A DNA stretch of 64,000 bases. It comes from Pseudochelatococcus lubricantis (GTDB taxonomy: Bacteria; Pseudomonadota; Alphaproteobacteria; Rhizobiales; Beijerinckiaceae). The position numbers were made by a program, and so were the translations under genes. This document shows, piece by piece, positions 1-8,856 of the stretch. The stretch is from the NCBI RefSeq assembly GCF_042432495.1, contig NZ_JBHLXC010000007.1, positions 1 through 64,000 on the forward strand, written 5' to 3'. Below the pieces are notes generated by a model that was not told the DNA's origin, searched no databases, and was given only the letters and a program-made list of their open reading frames with translations. Numbering within the stretch: the stretch's first letter is position 1; each line of letters opens with the position of its first letter.

Positions 1-170
1 AAGCCAAAGCCGCAAGGACAACGCCACCTACGATTCTCTTCCATTCTTCAATTGTCAAAGAACAAACGTATTCCAATCAAATGGAACACCAAGCCATAAC
101 AGGCCAAATCATATAGCCAACTCTATAAGACAAAAACAAATTGTCAACCCAACCCTCGCAAGCCGGGCAA
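1..170 (-). other. Probable rRNA-operon leader/spacer running out of the left edge (partial)
   Basis: Read on the minus strand, positions 64 to 49 give TGTTCTTTGACAATTG, which resembles the boxA-type antitermination motif of leaders and spacers in alphaproteobacterial rRNA operons. It is followed by a GAAGA-rich stretch and a GC-rich block at the window edge. A TTGACA hexamer lies at 147-142 and TATAGA at 127-122, but the 14-base spacer is short, so the promoter is tentative. No rRNA gene body is inside the window. The whole stretch 1-570 holds no convincing gene; 60-200 is AT-rich, unlike the rest of the window. Confidence 0.4.
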
Positions 171-570
171 AACAATCAATTCCGCTCACAGAAAAATAAA
201 ACCCAGCCGCCGCAACCAATCTCTCAAACCGCCCGCAGCGCCGGTGTGTTTGTTGTATATGCCGGGCCGCCCTTCGCTGTCAACGCCCTTGTGAAATTTT
301 TTTGACGAATTCTTCGATTGGCGATCCTCCTTGTGGGTAAAAAGCCTTGCCGGCTTTGGGTTTGGCGGCCATCGCCATGGCGCGGGAAAACCGGTTCGGG
401 AGCCTTCTCCCGCTATGCCGCGTCGCATGAGAGAGTCGCGCAACGTCCGACAGCTACGCGGACGAATGAGGAAAGAGCGGCACCTCGACATGGAGCGAGG
501 CGCTATATATCTTCACGCGAACGCTGGTTGGGACGGGCGCACGCATGATTGGCGAGGACGGGACGCTCTG

Positions 571-2622
571 ATGCTTCAAAGAACGCCGGTTGCATTTCGG
601 GTCGATGCCGCGCTGCGGCAGCCGACGACACTGGCTCACCGGCGATTCGAGTCCGCCAGCGTCGATAACGTTCCGCCGCTCGATCCTAGCGGCATCGCCA
701 TCATCAACCGGAACAGGCGGCGCGTCAGTCTGCGCTGGCTCGTGGGCAGCGTTCTCACGGCTTTGAGCGGCGGCGCGCTGATCGGCGGGGCGATCATCAT
801 CGCACTGCAGGGGGAGATCGCGTATGTGGCCCGGCCGCAGCGGGCCGACGTAAGCAGCCCGGGCAGCGAATCGCAGTCCACCGTGCGCAAGACCGACCGG
901 CTGGTCCGGAAGGAAATGACCGGCAGTTCCGCCCGCCTCGCGTTCAAGGCGCCGATGACGGTGCGGGTCGGCGATCGGGAGGTCATCAAGACGCGCGATT
1001 TCGTGCGAATCAGCGCCCCGTTGTCGCTGACCGCCGGCACCTATGCGCGGTCGATTCCGCCGTTCAACCCGCTCAACCTCTTCGCCGACAGCAATAACGG
1101 TCCCGCAGCGGGCCGGGACATCGCGCCGGACGCCGCCGATGTCGACGTCTCCGTCATCAAGCGCCCGCTTGCGGGAATCGCCTTCACGCCCACCTCATCC
1201 GCCCTCGATGCCGAGGAGGCGCTGGCGCAGATCGTCGCCGAGGAGAGGCTGACGCGCAGCATTGGCGGCAACGCTTCCCAGCCGGATGCAGCCCGCCTGA
1301 TGCTGTTCCACTCACTTCGCCAGGCGCCCGTCGGACCCGCGCCAATGGCCTACGCGACGCTGGTTGACGCGCCTTTCAGTGATATCGATGTCCGCGTCAT
1401 TCCGGAAAACGTCACCCTGCTGCCCAAGCAAGCGCCGGCGCTCATGTCGCCGCTCGGAGAACGCCACGGCGAGGAGCGAATCGCCGGCCGCCCGGGCGAC
1501 ACCGTGCTGAAAGTGATCCTCGGCCAGGGTGCGCAAGCCGAGACCGCCCGCGCCATTCTGGCCGCGCTCGAACTCAAGGAGCGCGACAGGCTCCGCGAAG
1601 GGCAGAGCCTCGCCATCCTGCCGGCACTCGACGTCTCGGCGAACGGTTCCGATAGCGATTCGTCGGCCATCGGGCGCGTCACGCTGTGGGACGAAGGGAC
1701 GATTCGTGCCATCGCGGCGCTGACGGACGACGGCCGTTATGTGCCTGTCTCCCTGCCGCAGGATGAGATGGCGGCCGCTGGAAACCACAGCCACGACGAT
1801 TCGCGGATCGAGCGTGTGGAAGGGCCGGGTGCGCCGCTCTACGAAAGCCTGCATGAGACTGCCGCGCGCTATGAAGTGCCGGCCGATCTGGTGCGGGAGA
1901 TCGTTCCGCTCTTCGCCTCCGACGTCGATTTCCAGCGCCGTGTCGGAACAGGCGAATCGGTGGAGTTGCTCTATACGACAGCCGAGGACGGCGACGAACC
2001 CGAACTGCTGTATGCGGCGCTGACCGTGGAAGGGGAAAAGAGGCGCCTCTTCCGTTTCCAGTCGCCCGGCAGCGAGACGGCGTTCTACGATCCCGAGGGA
2101 CGTTCGCTGCAGAAATTCCTGATCCGCAAGCCCATCGCCGAGGGGCGGCTGACGTCTGGCTTCGGCATGCGATATCATCCCATCACGAACTACGCCAAGA
2201 TGCACACGGGTGTGGACTGGGCCGACAGGATCGGCACGCCGATCCTCGCCGCGGGCGACGGCATGGTTCTCAAGGCGGGGTGGTCGTCGGGCTACGGGCG
2301 GCGAACGGAAATCCAGCACGCGAACGGCTACGTCTCCACCTATTCGCATCAGTCTAATTTCGCGCGCGGCATCCAGCCCGGCCTTCGCGTGCGGCAGGGG
2401 CAGGTGATCGGCTATCTCGGCAACACCGGCCTCTCCACCGGCCCTCACCTGCATTACGAGGTGATGGTCAACGGCCGTTTCGTCGACCCGATGAAGATCA
2501 AGCTGCCGCGCAGCAACGAACTCAGCGGCTCGGAACTGGCGGAGTTCTCGCGCCAGCGGGAACAGGCCGAGGAGCTGCTCGCCCGGGCGCAGACCTCTAT
2601 TCAGACTGTCGCCACGCCCTAG
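571..2622 (+). CDS. M23 family metallopeptidase, membrane-anchored (peptidoglycan endopeptidase)
   Basis: A 683-residue protein that probably cleaves peptidoglycan cross-links, or activates amidases, in the periplasm. A single membrane segment lies at about residues 56-80, after an arginine-rich cytoplasmic patch. A long variable periplasmic region follows, then the LytM/M23 domain near 525-650. The zinc ligands are visible: HTGVD (His546, Asp550) and HLH in GPHLHYEV (His626-His628). The frame stays open upstream to a TTG at 331, but that extension (RRMRESRNVRQLRGRM) looks non-coding and family members begin shortly before the basic patch, so the ATG at 571 was chosen. The neighbours give no operon; a strong hairpin follows the stop codon. 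The family is certain; the target bond is not. Confidence 0.85.
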   Translation: MLQRTPVAFRVDAALRQPTTLAHRRFESASVDNVPPLDPSGIAIINRNRRRVSLRWLVGSVLTALSGGALIGGAIIIALQGEIAYVARPQRADVSSPGSESQSTVRKTDRLVRKEMTGSSARLAFKAPMTVRVGDREVIKTRDFVRISAPLSLTAGTYARSIPPFNPLNLFADSNNGPAAGRDIAPDAADVDVSVIKRPLAGIAFTPTSSALDAEEALAQIVAEERLTRSIGGNASQPDAARLMLFHSLRQAPVGPAPMAYATLVDAPFSDIDVRVIPENVTLLPKQAPALMSPLGERHGEERIAGRPGDTVLKVILGQGAQAETARAILAALELKERDRLREGQSLAILPALDVSANGSDSDSSAIGRVTLWDEGTIRAIAALTDDGRYVPVSLPQDEMAAAGNHSHDDSRIERVEGPGAPLYESLHETAARYEVPADLVREIVPLFASDVDFQRRVGTGESVELLYTTAEDGDEPELLYAALTVEGEKRRLFRFQSPGSETAFYDPEGRSLQKFLIRKPIAEGRLTSGFGMRYHPITNYAKMHTGVDWADRIGTPILAAGDGMVLKAGWSSGYGRRTEIQHANGYVSTYSHQSNFARGIQPGLRVRQGQVIGYLGNTGLSTGPHLHYEVMVNGRFVDPMKIKLPRSNELSGSELAEFSRQREQAEELLARAQTSIQTVATP

Positions 2623-2657
2623 AATCTGTCCTGTTTACATTGAAACAGGACAGATTC
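2622..2657 (+). terminator. 15-bp hairpin after the M23 gene
   Basis: GAATCTGTCCTGTTT and its exact reverse complement AAACAGGACAGATTC are separated by the six-base loop ACATTG. The stem begins at the last base of the stop codon. There is no clear T-run, so it may act as a folded 3-prime end or a bidirectional stop against the convergent gluQ gene. It is also the left part of a dispersed repeat. Confidence 0.6.
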
Positions 2658-2722
2658 CAGGTTCCTTAGTTTGGCGAATTCTGATCGATCAGATCGATTC
2701 CATCTGATGGGAAGCGCTTTAA
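2622..2722 (+). repeat. Composite palindromic repeat, copy 1
   Basis: This copy consists of the CCTGTTT..AAACAGG hairpin, then a spacer with CTTAGTTTGGCGAATTC, then a degenerate GATCAGAT..ATCTGAT palindrome ending in AAGCGCTTTAA style sequence. The same three blocks in the same order occur on the opposite strand at 50242-50346. The last block alone occurs as a perfect hairpin at 62975-63020. The element is intergenic in each case, as expected for a dispersed extragenic palindrome. Confidence 0.7.
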
Positions 2723-2734
2723 CAGCCGCCAGCT

Positions 2735-3664
2735 TCAGGGCGCGCCGGAGAAAACTCCGCCGAAGCCGAGTTCCGCGCGGATGGTCTCCGCTGTCACGCC
2801 CGATTCGCGTAGCGCCCGCAGAGGCAGCGAATCGCGGGACTTCGCGAGCTTGTCGCCCGTCTCATCCCGAATAAGCGCATGGTGATGATAGACGGGAACC
2901 GGCAGGCCGAGCAGTTCCTGCAGCAGGCGATGGATATCGGTCGCCGCTTCGAGATCGCGCCCGCGAATCACGTGGGTGATTCCTTGCAGCGCGTCGTCGA
3001 CGACCACCGCGAGATGGTAGCTCGCGGGCACATCCTTGCGGATGAGAACGACGTCGCCCCAACGCGCAGGATCCGCCATTTGCCACGCGATGTCGCCCGT
3101 CTCAGGAAGCGCGGGAAAGACGAGATTTTCCGCATCCAAGGCGGCGAGTGCGCAGCGCATGTCGAGACGCAGGGAGAACGGCTCGCCCGATTGCCGGCGG
3201 CGGCTCTCCTCGTCTTTCGCGAGTACCGGATTGTCGCGCCAGCGCAGCGGCGCGCCATCCGGATCTCGCGCGCCGCCGGCCGCGGCCGCGATTTCGGTGC
3301 GCGAGGCATAGCAGGGATAGGCCAGCCCCCGTGCGCGCAGCTTTTCCGCCGCTTCGGCATAGTCGGCGAAGTGGCGCGATTGCCGCCGCACCTCGCCGTT
3401 CCAGCGAAGCCCCAGCCAGCGCAGATCGGCGATCGCGGCTTCGACGAACTCCTCCGGGCAGCGTGCGACATCGATATCCTCGATCCGCAGCAGCAAGCGC
3501 CCGCCCCATGCGTGGGCGAGATACTGGTTGAGCAGGACGGAATAGCCGTGCCCGCGATGCAACAGGCCATTCGGGCTCGGCGCGAATCGCAGCACCGGCG
3601 TTCGCGAAACGCCGGAGGAGGGGATGACGGGGAAAGGCGCGTGCCGGCCTGAAGCGGCTGTCAT
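2735..3664 (-). CDS. gluQ: Glutamyl-Q tRNA(Asp) synthetase
   Basis: A 309-residue paralogue of the glutamyl-tRNA synthetase catalytic core. It activates glutamate without tRNA and attaches it to queuosine-34 of tRNA-Asp. The class I signature is LRFAPSPNGLLHRGH (HIGH-type motif HRGH, about residues 25-40), and the KMSKS-type loop is GDKLAKSRDS near residue 280. The protein stops soon after that loop, so the anticodon-binding domain of a full GltX is absent, which is what identifies GluQ. The first 20 residues are poorly conserved and a slightly later start is possible. It is convergent with the M23 gene. Confidence 0.93.
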   Translation of the reverse strand: MTAASGRHAPFPVIPSSGVSRTPVLRFAPSPNGLLHRGHGYSVLLNQYLAHAWGGRLLLRIEDIDVARCPEEFVEAAIADLRWLGLRWNGEVRRQSRHFADYAEAAEKLRARGLAYPCYASRTEIAAAAGGARDPDGAPLRWRDNPVLAKDEESRRRQSGEPFSLRLDMRCALAALDAENLVFPALPETGDIAWQMADPARWGDVVLIRKDVPASYHLAVVVDDALQGITHVIRGRDLEAATDIHRLLQELLGLPVPVYHHHALIRDETGDKLAKSRDSLPLRALRESGVTAETIRAELGFGGVFSGAP

Positions 3665-4053
3665 TGCGATTCTGTCTTCCTGGCACGGTCCCGGCGCACG
3701 GCTGCCTCCCGCTGCAGAAGACCATGCATGAACAAATGATAGGGCGGAGCATCAATTCAATCACGCGCGGCTTCGCTCTGCCCGGAAATGGCGGACAGTG
3801 TGTCACGAGACCCGGCTGTTGTCATGAAAGCGCTCGACGCCGATCCTCATCGCAACCCGGCGCCCGCAAGGGCCGGCGAGCGGGCGGCGATACGAATTTT
3901 CGCCCGCGCGATGATTCGCTTGCGCGGAGGATATGGTAGGCTTATCCGGATTCCCTTCCACGGCCATCGCCCGCATGGCTGCGAGAGGGGCAACCGGCGC
4001 GTCGGCCGCCGGATAACTGTTGTGGGGATATAACACATAATGAGCATATCGGC
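3665..4053. other. Intergenic region between gluQ and purE, no gene seen
   Basis: 389 bases separate the divergent gluQ and purE genes. Short open frames here lack family similarity and ribosome-binding sites. The last 40 bases are AT-rich (GGGGATATAACACATAATG) and probably hold the purE promoter and leader. A TTGCGC at about 3924 with TATCCG 17 bases later is a weak alternative. Confidence 0.4.
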
Positions 4054-4611
4054 ATGAGCGATCTACCGCCCGCCATCACGGCAGCATCGGATATGGGAAC
4101 GGTCGCTTCCGTTTCTCCTGCCGCTACGCCGGTTGTCGCGGTTATCATGGGCAGCCAGTCCGACTGGGCAACCATGCGCCACGCGACCGAAACGCTCGAC
4201 GCGCTCGGCATCGTCTACGAGGCGCGCATCGTCTCGGCCCACCGCACGCCCGATCGCCTTTACGATTTCGCCCGTTCGGCTCGGGCGGCCGGGTTTCGCG
4301 TCATCATCGCGGGCGCGGGCGGCGCGGCGCATCTTCCGGGCATGACGGCGGCGATCACCAGCCTGCCTGTGTTCGGCGTACCAGTCGAAACGAAGGCGCT
4401 GGGCGGGAAGGACAGCCTGCTGTCGATCGTGCAGATGCCGGCAGGCATTCCCGTCGGCACGCTGGCCATCGGAAAGGCCGGCGCGGTGAACGCCGCCCTG
4501 CTGGCAGCGGCCGTCCTCGGCCTGTCCGATATGGATCTCGCGGCGCGGCTTGACGCCTGGCGGGCGATGCGCACGGCCTCCGTTGCCGATTTTCCCGCTG
4601 ACGAGGCATGA
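4054..4611 (+). CDS. purE: 5-(carboxyamino)imidazole ribonucleotide mutase
   Basis: A 185-residue class I PurE that converts N5-CAIR to CAIR in de novo purine synthesis. Motifs are VAVIMGSQSDWATM (phosphate-binding SQSD loop, about residues 28-41) and VSAHRTPDRLYDF (catalytic His of SAHRTP). The glycine-rich IIAGAGGAAHLPGM segment follows. The first 27 residues are a non-conserved Ser/Pro/Ala tail longer than in most homologues, so the GTG or ATG codons just before the first beta strand cannot be excluded. The stop overlaps the purK start by four bases (ATGA), so the two are translationally coupled. Confidence 0.95.
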   Translation: MSDLPPAITAASDMGTVASVSPAATPVVAVIMGSQSDWATMRHATETLDALGIVYEARIVSAHRTPDRLYDFARSARAAGFRVIIAGAGGAAHLPGMTAAITSLPVFGVPVETKALGGKDSLLSIVQMPAGIPVGTLAIGKAGAVNAALLAAAVLGLSDMDLAARLDAWRAMRTASVADFPADEA

Positions 4612-5684
4612 CGATGCTTGCTCCCGGCTCCACTATCGGCATTCTGGGCGGCGGACAGCTCGGGCGGATGATCGCCCTCGCCGCCGCCGAGATCGGCATG
4701 CACATTCATATCTATGCGCCGGAAGACGGCAGCCCCGCCTTCGAGGTTGCGGGCCGCCACACGCGCGCGGCCTATGACGACGCGCCGGCGCTGGCGGATT
4801 TCGCCGACGCAGTCGATGTCGTGACGTATGAATTCGAGAACGTTCCGGCCGAGACGGCGCGGCTGATCACCGGGCGGGCGCCGCTGCGGCCGGGCGCGCA
4901 GGCGCTCGCCATCACGCAGGACCGCCTCGCCGAAAAGAATTTCGTCGCCGGGCTCGGCATCCCCACAGCGCCCTTCCGGGCCATCGACAGCCTGGCCGAT
5001 ATCGAGACGGCGCTGAACGAACTTGGCTGGCCCGCCGTGCTCAAGACGCGGCGCTTCGGCTATGACGGCAAGGGGCAGGCGATAATCCGCGAAGGCGACG
5101 ATCCGGGTGCGGCGCTCGCCGGCCTTGGCCACGCGCCGGCGATTCTTGAGGGCTTCGTGCCGTTCACGCGCGAGATATCGGTGGTGGCTGCGCGCGGGCA
5201 GGACGGGACCTTCCTGGCCTATGACCTGTGTGAGAACAGGCATCGGCATCACATTCTCGATGTCACCAGCGTGCCCGCCGTCGTCTCTCCGCAAGCGCGG
5301 GAGCAGGCCCTGGATGCAGCGTGGCGCATCGCGGCGGCGCTCGATTATGTGGGCGTTCTGGCGGTGGAGCTCTTCGTGGTCGTCAGCGAGGCCGGCGAAT
5401 CGGTGCTGGTCAACGAAATTGCGCCGCGGGTGCACAATTCCGGCCACTGGACGATCGAGGGCGCGCGCACGTCCCAGTTCGCCCAGCATGTTCGCGCCAT
5501 CTGCGGCTGGCCGCTCGGCTCCGTCGCGCTCACGGGAACGGGGGCGACCATGACGAATCTCATCGGCGACGACGTCGATCAATGGGCGCGAATCGCCGCC
5601 GAGCCCGGAGCCCATCTGCATCTCTACGGCAAGCGCGAGGCGCGGCCAGGCCGCAAGATGGGTCACGTGACCCGTGTAGCCTGA
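4608..5684 (+). CDS. purK: N5-carboxyaminoimidazole ribonucleotide synthase
   Basis: A 358-residue ATP-grasp enzyme that makes N5-CAIR from AIR, bicarbonate and ATP and feeds PurE. The N-terminal dinucleotide-like loop is GILGGGQLGRMIALAA. The ATP-grasp core contains VLKTRRFGYDGKGQ, and the metal-binding end is EIAPRVHNSGHWTIEG, typical of PurK. Length matches the family. It overlaps purE by four bases and forms a two-gene operon with it. The next gene downstream, rpsU, has its own promoter region. Confidence 0.96.
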   Translation: MTMLAPGSTIGILGGGQLGRMIALAAAEIGMHIHIYAPEDGSPAFEVAGRHTRAAYDDAPALADFADAVDVVTYEFENVPAETARLITGRAPLRPGAQALAITQDRLAEKNFVAGLGIPTAPFRAIDSLADIETALNELGWPAVLKTRRFGYDGKGQAIIREGDDPGAALAGLGHAPAILEGFVPFTREISVVAARGQDGTFLAYDLCENRHRHHILDVTSVPAVVSPQAREQALDAAWRIAAALDYVGVLAVELFVVVSEAGESVLVNEIAPRVHNSGHWTIEGARTSQFAQHVRAICGWPLGSVALTGTGATMTNLIGDDVDQWARIAAEPGAHLHLYGKREARPGRKMGHVTRVA

Positions 5685-5737
5685 CGCGCCGGACCGGAAA
5701 AAGCGCTTTGCCGCCGAGGGCAGAGGCGCCATGCTTG

Positions 5738-5766
5738 TTGTGGACAAGGCCGACCCGATCTGCTAT
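5738..5766 (+). promoter_or_regulatory. Putative rpsU promoter
   Basis: TTGTGG at 5738-5743 and TGCTAT at 5761-5766 are separated by 17 bases, a fair match to a housekeeping (RpoD) promoter. Transcription would begin about 5773, leaving a leader of roughly 80 bases before rpsU. Confidence 0.4.
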
Positions 5767-5850
5767 CGGCAAGGATCGGTTAGCGGCGCGTTTGTCGCGC
5801 CAGGGGGCCTTGTGCCCTTTTCATCCTTCAAGACTACAGGAAGACAAAGC

Positions 5851-6087
5851 GTGCAGGTTCTCGTTCGCGATAACAATGTCGATCAGGCACTTCGGGCTCT
5901 CAAGAAGAAGATGCAGCGTGAAGGCATCTTCCGCGAGATGAAGCTTCGCGGTCATTATGAAAAGCCTTCCGAAAAGAAGGCCCGCGAGAAGGCGGAGGCA
6001 GTGCGTCGCGCACGCAAGCTGCAGCGCAAGCGTCTGCAGCGCGAAGGCCTGTTGCCCTCCAAGCCCCGCACGGTTTCGCCGCGCTGA
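5851..6087 (+). CDS. rpsU: 30S ribosomal protein S21
   Basis: A 78-residue basic protein of the small subunit platform, near the anti-Shine-Dalgarno end of 16S rRNA. The N-terminus MQVLVRDNNVDQALRALKKK is diagnostic of S21 and fixes the start at the GTG at 5851, with AGGAAG placed 8-13 bases upstream. The frame is open further upstream to 5731, but that part is not S21-like. The C-terminal half is Lys/Arg-rich (KKAREKAEAVRRARKLQRKR), the extended form usual in alphaproteobacteria. Confidence 0.95.
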   Translation: MQVLVRDNNVDQALRALKKKMQREGIFREMKLRGHYEKPSEKKAREKAEAVRRARKLQRKRLQREGLLPSKPRTVSPR

Positions 6088-6346
6088 AGTCCGCTGCTGA
6101 TCAGGCCCGCCGCCGGCCGCGAGGCTGGCCGCGGACTTTTGCCGAAACGGTATGCTACGCACGTCGTCCCTTACGTTTCGGGTGTTTTGCGTTCTGTTTG
6201 ATAGGCATTCGTCTGCCGGCACATATTGATGCCGACGTGGTGGTGACAGGCGTCGATTGCGCTGCACATGCAGCAGGATGAACGTCGCAGAATGGGCGTG
6301 GGCCGTGACTGACCGATTCGCGTTCGATGAATTCAACAAGGCTGGC

Positions 6347-7198
6347 ATGTTCTCCGCCTCGCGGGGAGCGCCGGTCGCTCTGGTATTGGGCATCACGGCC
6401 TTGCTGGGTGCTTGCGGAACGGTGGGCAATTTCGCGCCGACACAAAATGTCGCAGTGGTCGACAAGACCAATCCTGACGCGCGTGTCAATATCAGCTCGC
6501 TGTCCGGCGTCATCAGCGCCAATCCGCGCGATCCCGTCGCCTACAACACGCGCGGCGCGGCCTATGCGCGACAGGGGCAGTACGGCGACGCGGTGCGCGA
6601 TTTCACGCAGGCTGTCACTCTCGATCCCCGTTACGCCGCTGCCTATACCAACCGGGCGCTCGCGTACCGGCAGACGGGCAAGGACGATGCCGCGATGGGC
6701 GATTTCACGCAAGCCATCACCGCCGATGCCAATTACTCCCCGGCCTATATTGGCCGCGCAAATCTGCTGCGGACGAAAGGCGATACAAATCAGGCGCTCG
6801 CGGACCTGTCGCGTGCCATCGCCATCAATCCTGAGGCTGCCGAGGCCTTTCATGCGCGCGGCCTCGTCTATCAGCGCCTTGGCCAGCATCAGAACGCGAT
6901 CCGCGATTTCGACGCGGCCATAGACCGCGATCCCTTCGTGGCGGCGCCCTATACGGCGCGCGGGCAGAGCCTGATCGAGGTCGGGCGTTACGACAAGGCG
7001 GTCGAGGATTTCAACGCCTCGCTGAACGTCAACAACAACAATGCCGACGCATGGGCGGCGCGCGGCCTGGCGCTCGAACGGCAGGGCAACACGCGCGACG
7101 CGCTCGAATCCTATCAACGGGCACAGAGCATCTCGCAGGACAACAAGGTTGCACGCGACGGCGTGGCGCGTCTCAGCCGCAGCAACCGGCTGTTCTGA
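6347..7198 (+). CDS. TPR-repeat lipoprotein
   Basis: A 283-residue secreted protein built of about six tetratricopeptide repeats, each marked by a pattern such as YNTRGAAYARQGQYGDAVRDF and ending in DP or NP. The start at 6347 gives a short signal peptide, VALVLGITALLGAC, with a lipobox LGAC at about residues 19-22, so the product should be lipidated and face the periplasm. Starts further upstream (TTG 6257, GTG 6305) would add a tail before the signal peptide and are less likely. It is followed by another lipoprotein gene on the same strand. The role is probably protein-protein scaffolding in the envelope; the partner is unknown. Confidence 0.75.
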   Translation: MFSASRGAPVALVLGITALLGACGTVGNFAPTQNVAVVDKTNPDARVNISSLSGVISANPRDPVAYNTRGAAYARQGQYGDAVRDFTQAVTLDPRYAAAYTNRALAYRQTGKDDAAMGDFTQAITADANYSPAYIGRANLLRTKGDTNQALADLSRAIAINPEAAEAFHARGLVYQRLGQHQNAIRDFDAAIDRDPFVAAPYTARGQSLIEVGRYDKAVEDFNASLNVNNNNADAWAARGLALERQGNTRDALESYQRAQSISQDNKVARDGVARLSRSNRLF

Positions 7199-7407
7199 CG
7201 GCTTCGCCGCCGGGCGGGGTCGACGCGGACGCGAAAATCCGGCAAGATGCCTGAACAGGCGTCTGGCCGGTCATCGCGGCGGCGTGGGCGCGGGCGATTC
7301 GTCCCGGTCGTGCGGTCGGCTGCAGCGGTAATGTTTCGGTAAGGATGGACGGCTAGAGTCCTCCGATCGGGTGCATTCCTGCATCAGCGTAAAGGTTAGG
7401 TGTCTGA

Positions 7408-8826
7408 ATGTTGAAGCGGCTTGTCTTGTTCGTTGGTGTCGGCATGGCGCTGGCCGGGTGTCAGGAAAGCGCTAAATATGCCAGCAATACCAAGGCCCGC
7501 GCGCCCATCCCCACCGAGACGGTATCGCTGATGCGCGAGAAGGGGATGGAGCAGTCATCGCCCATCCTTGTCCGCATCTTCAAGAAGGAAGCCGAGCTTG
7601 AGGTCTGGAAGAAGGGGCGCGACGGCCGCTTCGCCCTGCTCAAGACCTACCCGATCTGCCGCTGGTCCGGCCAGCTCGGGCCGAAGAAGAAGGAAGGCGA
7701 CCGGCAGGCGCCGGAAGGGTTCTACAGCATCACCCCCGCGCTGATGAACCCGAACTCGTCCTATTATCTTTCCTTCGACATGGGCTATCCCAACGCCTTC
7801 GACCGCGCCAACGGTCGCACCGGCCGCTATCTGATGGTGCACGGCGCCTGCTCTTCCGCCGGCTGCTATTCGATGACCGACGAGCAGATCGCCGAGATCT
7901 ACGCCATCGGGCGCGAGGCCTTCAACGGCGGCCAGCGCAAGTTCCAGGTGCAGGCATATCCGTTCCGCATGACGCCGGAGAATATGGCCAAGCACCGGCT
8001 CGACCCGAATATCGCTTTCTGGCGCAACCTGAAGGAAGGTTCGGACAATTTCGAGACTACCGGTCTCGAACCCGACGTTTCGGTCTGTGGCAAGCGCTAC
8101 GTTTTCAACGCCCGCAACAGCAGCAAGTTCAACGCCGCCGGCGCCTGCCCGACGCTTGACATCGACAGCGGCATCAAGCAGGCGGTCGCTGCCAAGCAGC
8201 AGGCGGACGACGCCAAGATAGCCGACCTGCTGTCCAAGGGCACGCCTGCAGTCCGTCTTGTCTATCAGGATGGCGGGCAACACGCGGTGTTCCGGGGCGG
8301 TCGCCATCCCGAAGCCGGCCTGCTCGCGTTCTCCCGCCGCACACCTGGCTACGATCCCACGCTCGTCAGCCGGCCTGACGCCCTCGCCGCCGGCCCGCAG
8401 GAGATCGTCCTGAACGACGGCGGCGCGCCAGCCACGCAGGTCGCGGCTGCCGCGCCGGCCGAGAGCGCGCCGCGCGAAGCAGCCGCCCCCAAGGTTACCG
8501 CGCCGGCGACGCAGATGGCAGCTGCAGCACAGCCCGCCGCGGCGCAGTCGGTGCCGCTGCCCACGCCGCGCCCGGGCGCCGTTATGGTCGCCGCGGCAAC
8601 GGCGCCGGGCGAGCCCGCACCGGCCGTTACCGGAAAGCCGTCCTTGTTCAACCGCATGATGTCGTTCTCGGGCCTCGGTTCCAGCCAGTCCGCGAGCACG
8701 GCGGTCGAGGCAAATGTGCCGGCTGCGGACGCGATTGTGACCGCTGCGACGCCGACCCCCGCGTCGCCTGTCGCGGATGCACCGGCCGTTCGCCCGGCGG
8801 ACGCGACGACCACCGGGCTGTGGTGA
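7408..8826 (+). CDS. L,D-transpeptidase family lipoprotein (YafK-like)
   Basis: A 472-residue envelope enzyme. The lipoprotein signal is LVLFVGVGMALAGC (lipobox LAGC, Cys about residue 18). A YkuD-type catalytic domain spans about 50-250, with active-site block HGACSSAGCYSM (His145, Cys153). The family makes or trims 3-3 cross-links, or attaches or releases lipoproteins from the meso-DAP of peptidoglycan. After about residue 330 the sequence becomes an Ala/Pro-rich, poorly ordered tail (about 140 residues), probably a spacer or wall-spanning arm. It lies 209 bases after the TPR lipoprotein gene. The exact reaction (cross-linking versus hydrolysis) cannot be told from sequence. Confidence 0.85.
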   Translation: MLKRLVLFVGVGMALAGCQESAKYASNTKARAPIPTETVSLMREKGMEQSSPILVRIFKKEAELEVWKKGRDGRFALLKTYPICRWSGQLGPKKKEGDRQAPEGFYSITPALMNPNSSYYLSFDMGYPNAFDRANGRTGRYLMVHGACSSAGCYSMTDEQIAEIYAIGREAFNGGQRKFQVQAYPFRMTPENMAKHRLDPNIAFWRNLKEGSDNFETTGLEPDVSVCGKRYVFNARNSSKFNAAGACPTLDIDSGIKQAVAAKQQADDAKIADLLSKGTPAVRLVYQDGGQHAVFRGGRHPEAGLLAFSRRTPGYDPTLVSRPDALAAGPQEIVLNDGGAPATQVAAAAPAESAPREAAAPKVTAPATQMAAAAQPAAAQSVPLPTPRPGAVMVAAATAPGEPAPAVTGKPSLFNRMMSFSGLGSSQSASTAVEANVPAADAIVTAATPTPASPVADAPAVRPADATTTGLW

Positions 8827-8856
8827 ACGGCGGCTGAGCGCCGGCCCAGCCGGCGC

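Noticed and set aside
645..665. GATTCGAGTCC resembling a tRNA T-arm
   Set aside because: No acceptor stem, anticodon or D-arm around it, and it is in the M23 coding frame.
1312..2454. 380-codon open frame opposite the M23 gene
   Set aside because: It is the antisense shadow of a conserved GC-rich gene, has no family similarity or ribosome site, and is full of Arg/His/Gly typical of shadows.
4260..5747. 495-codon open frame opposite purE-purK
   Set aside because: It covers two certain conserved genes on the other strand and shows only low-complexity Arg/Ala-rich translation.
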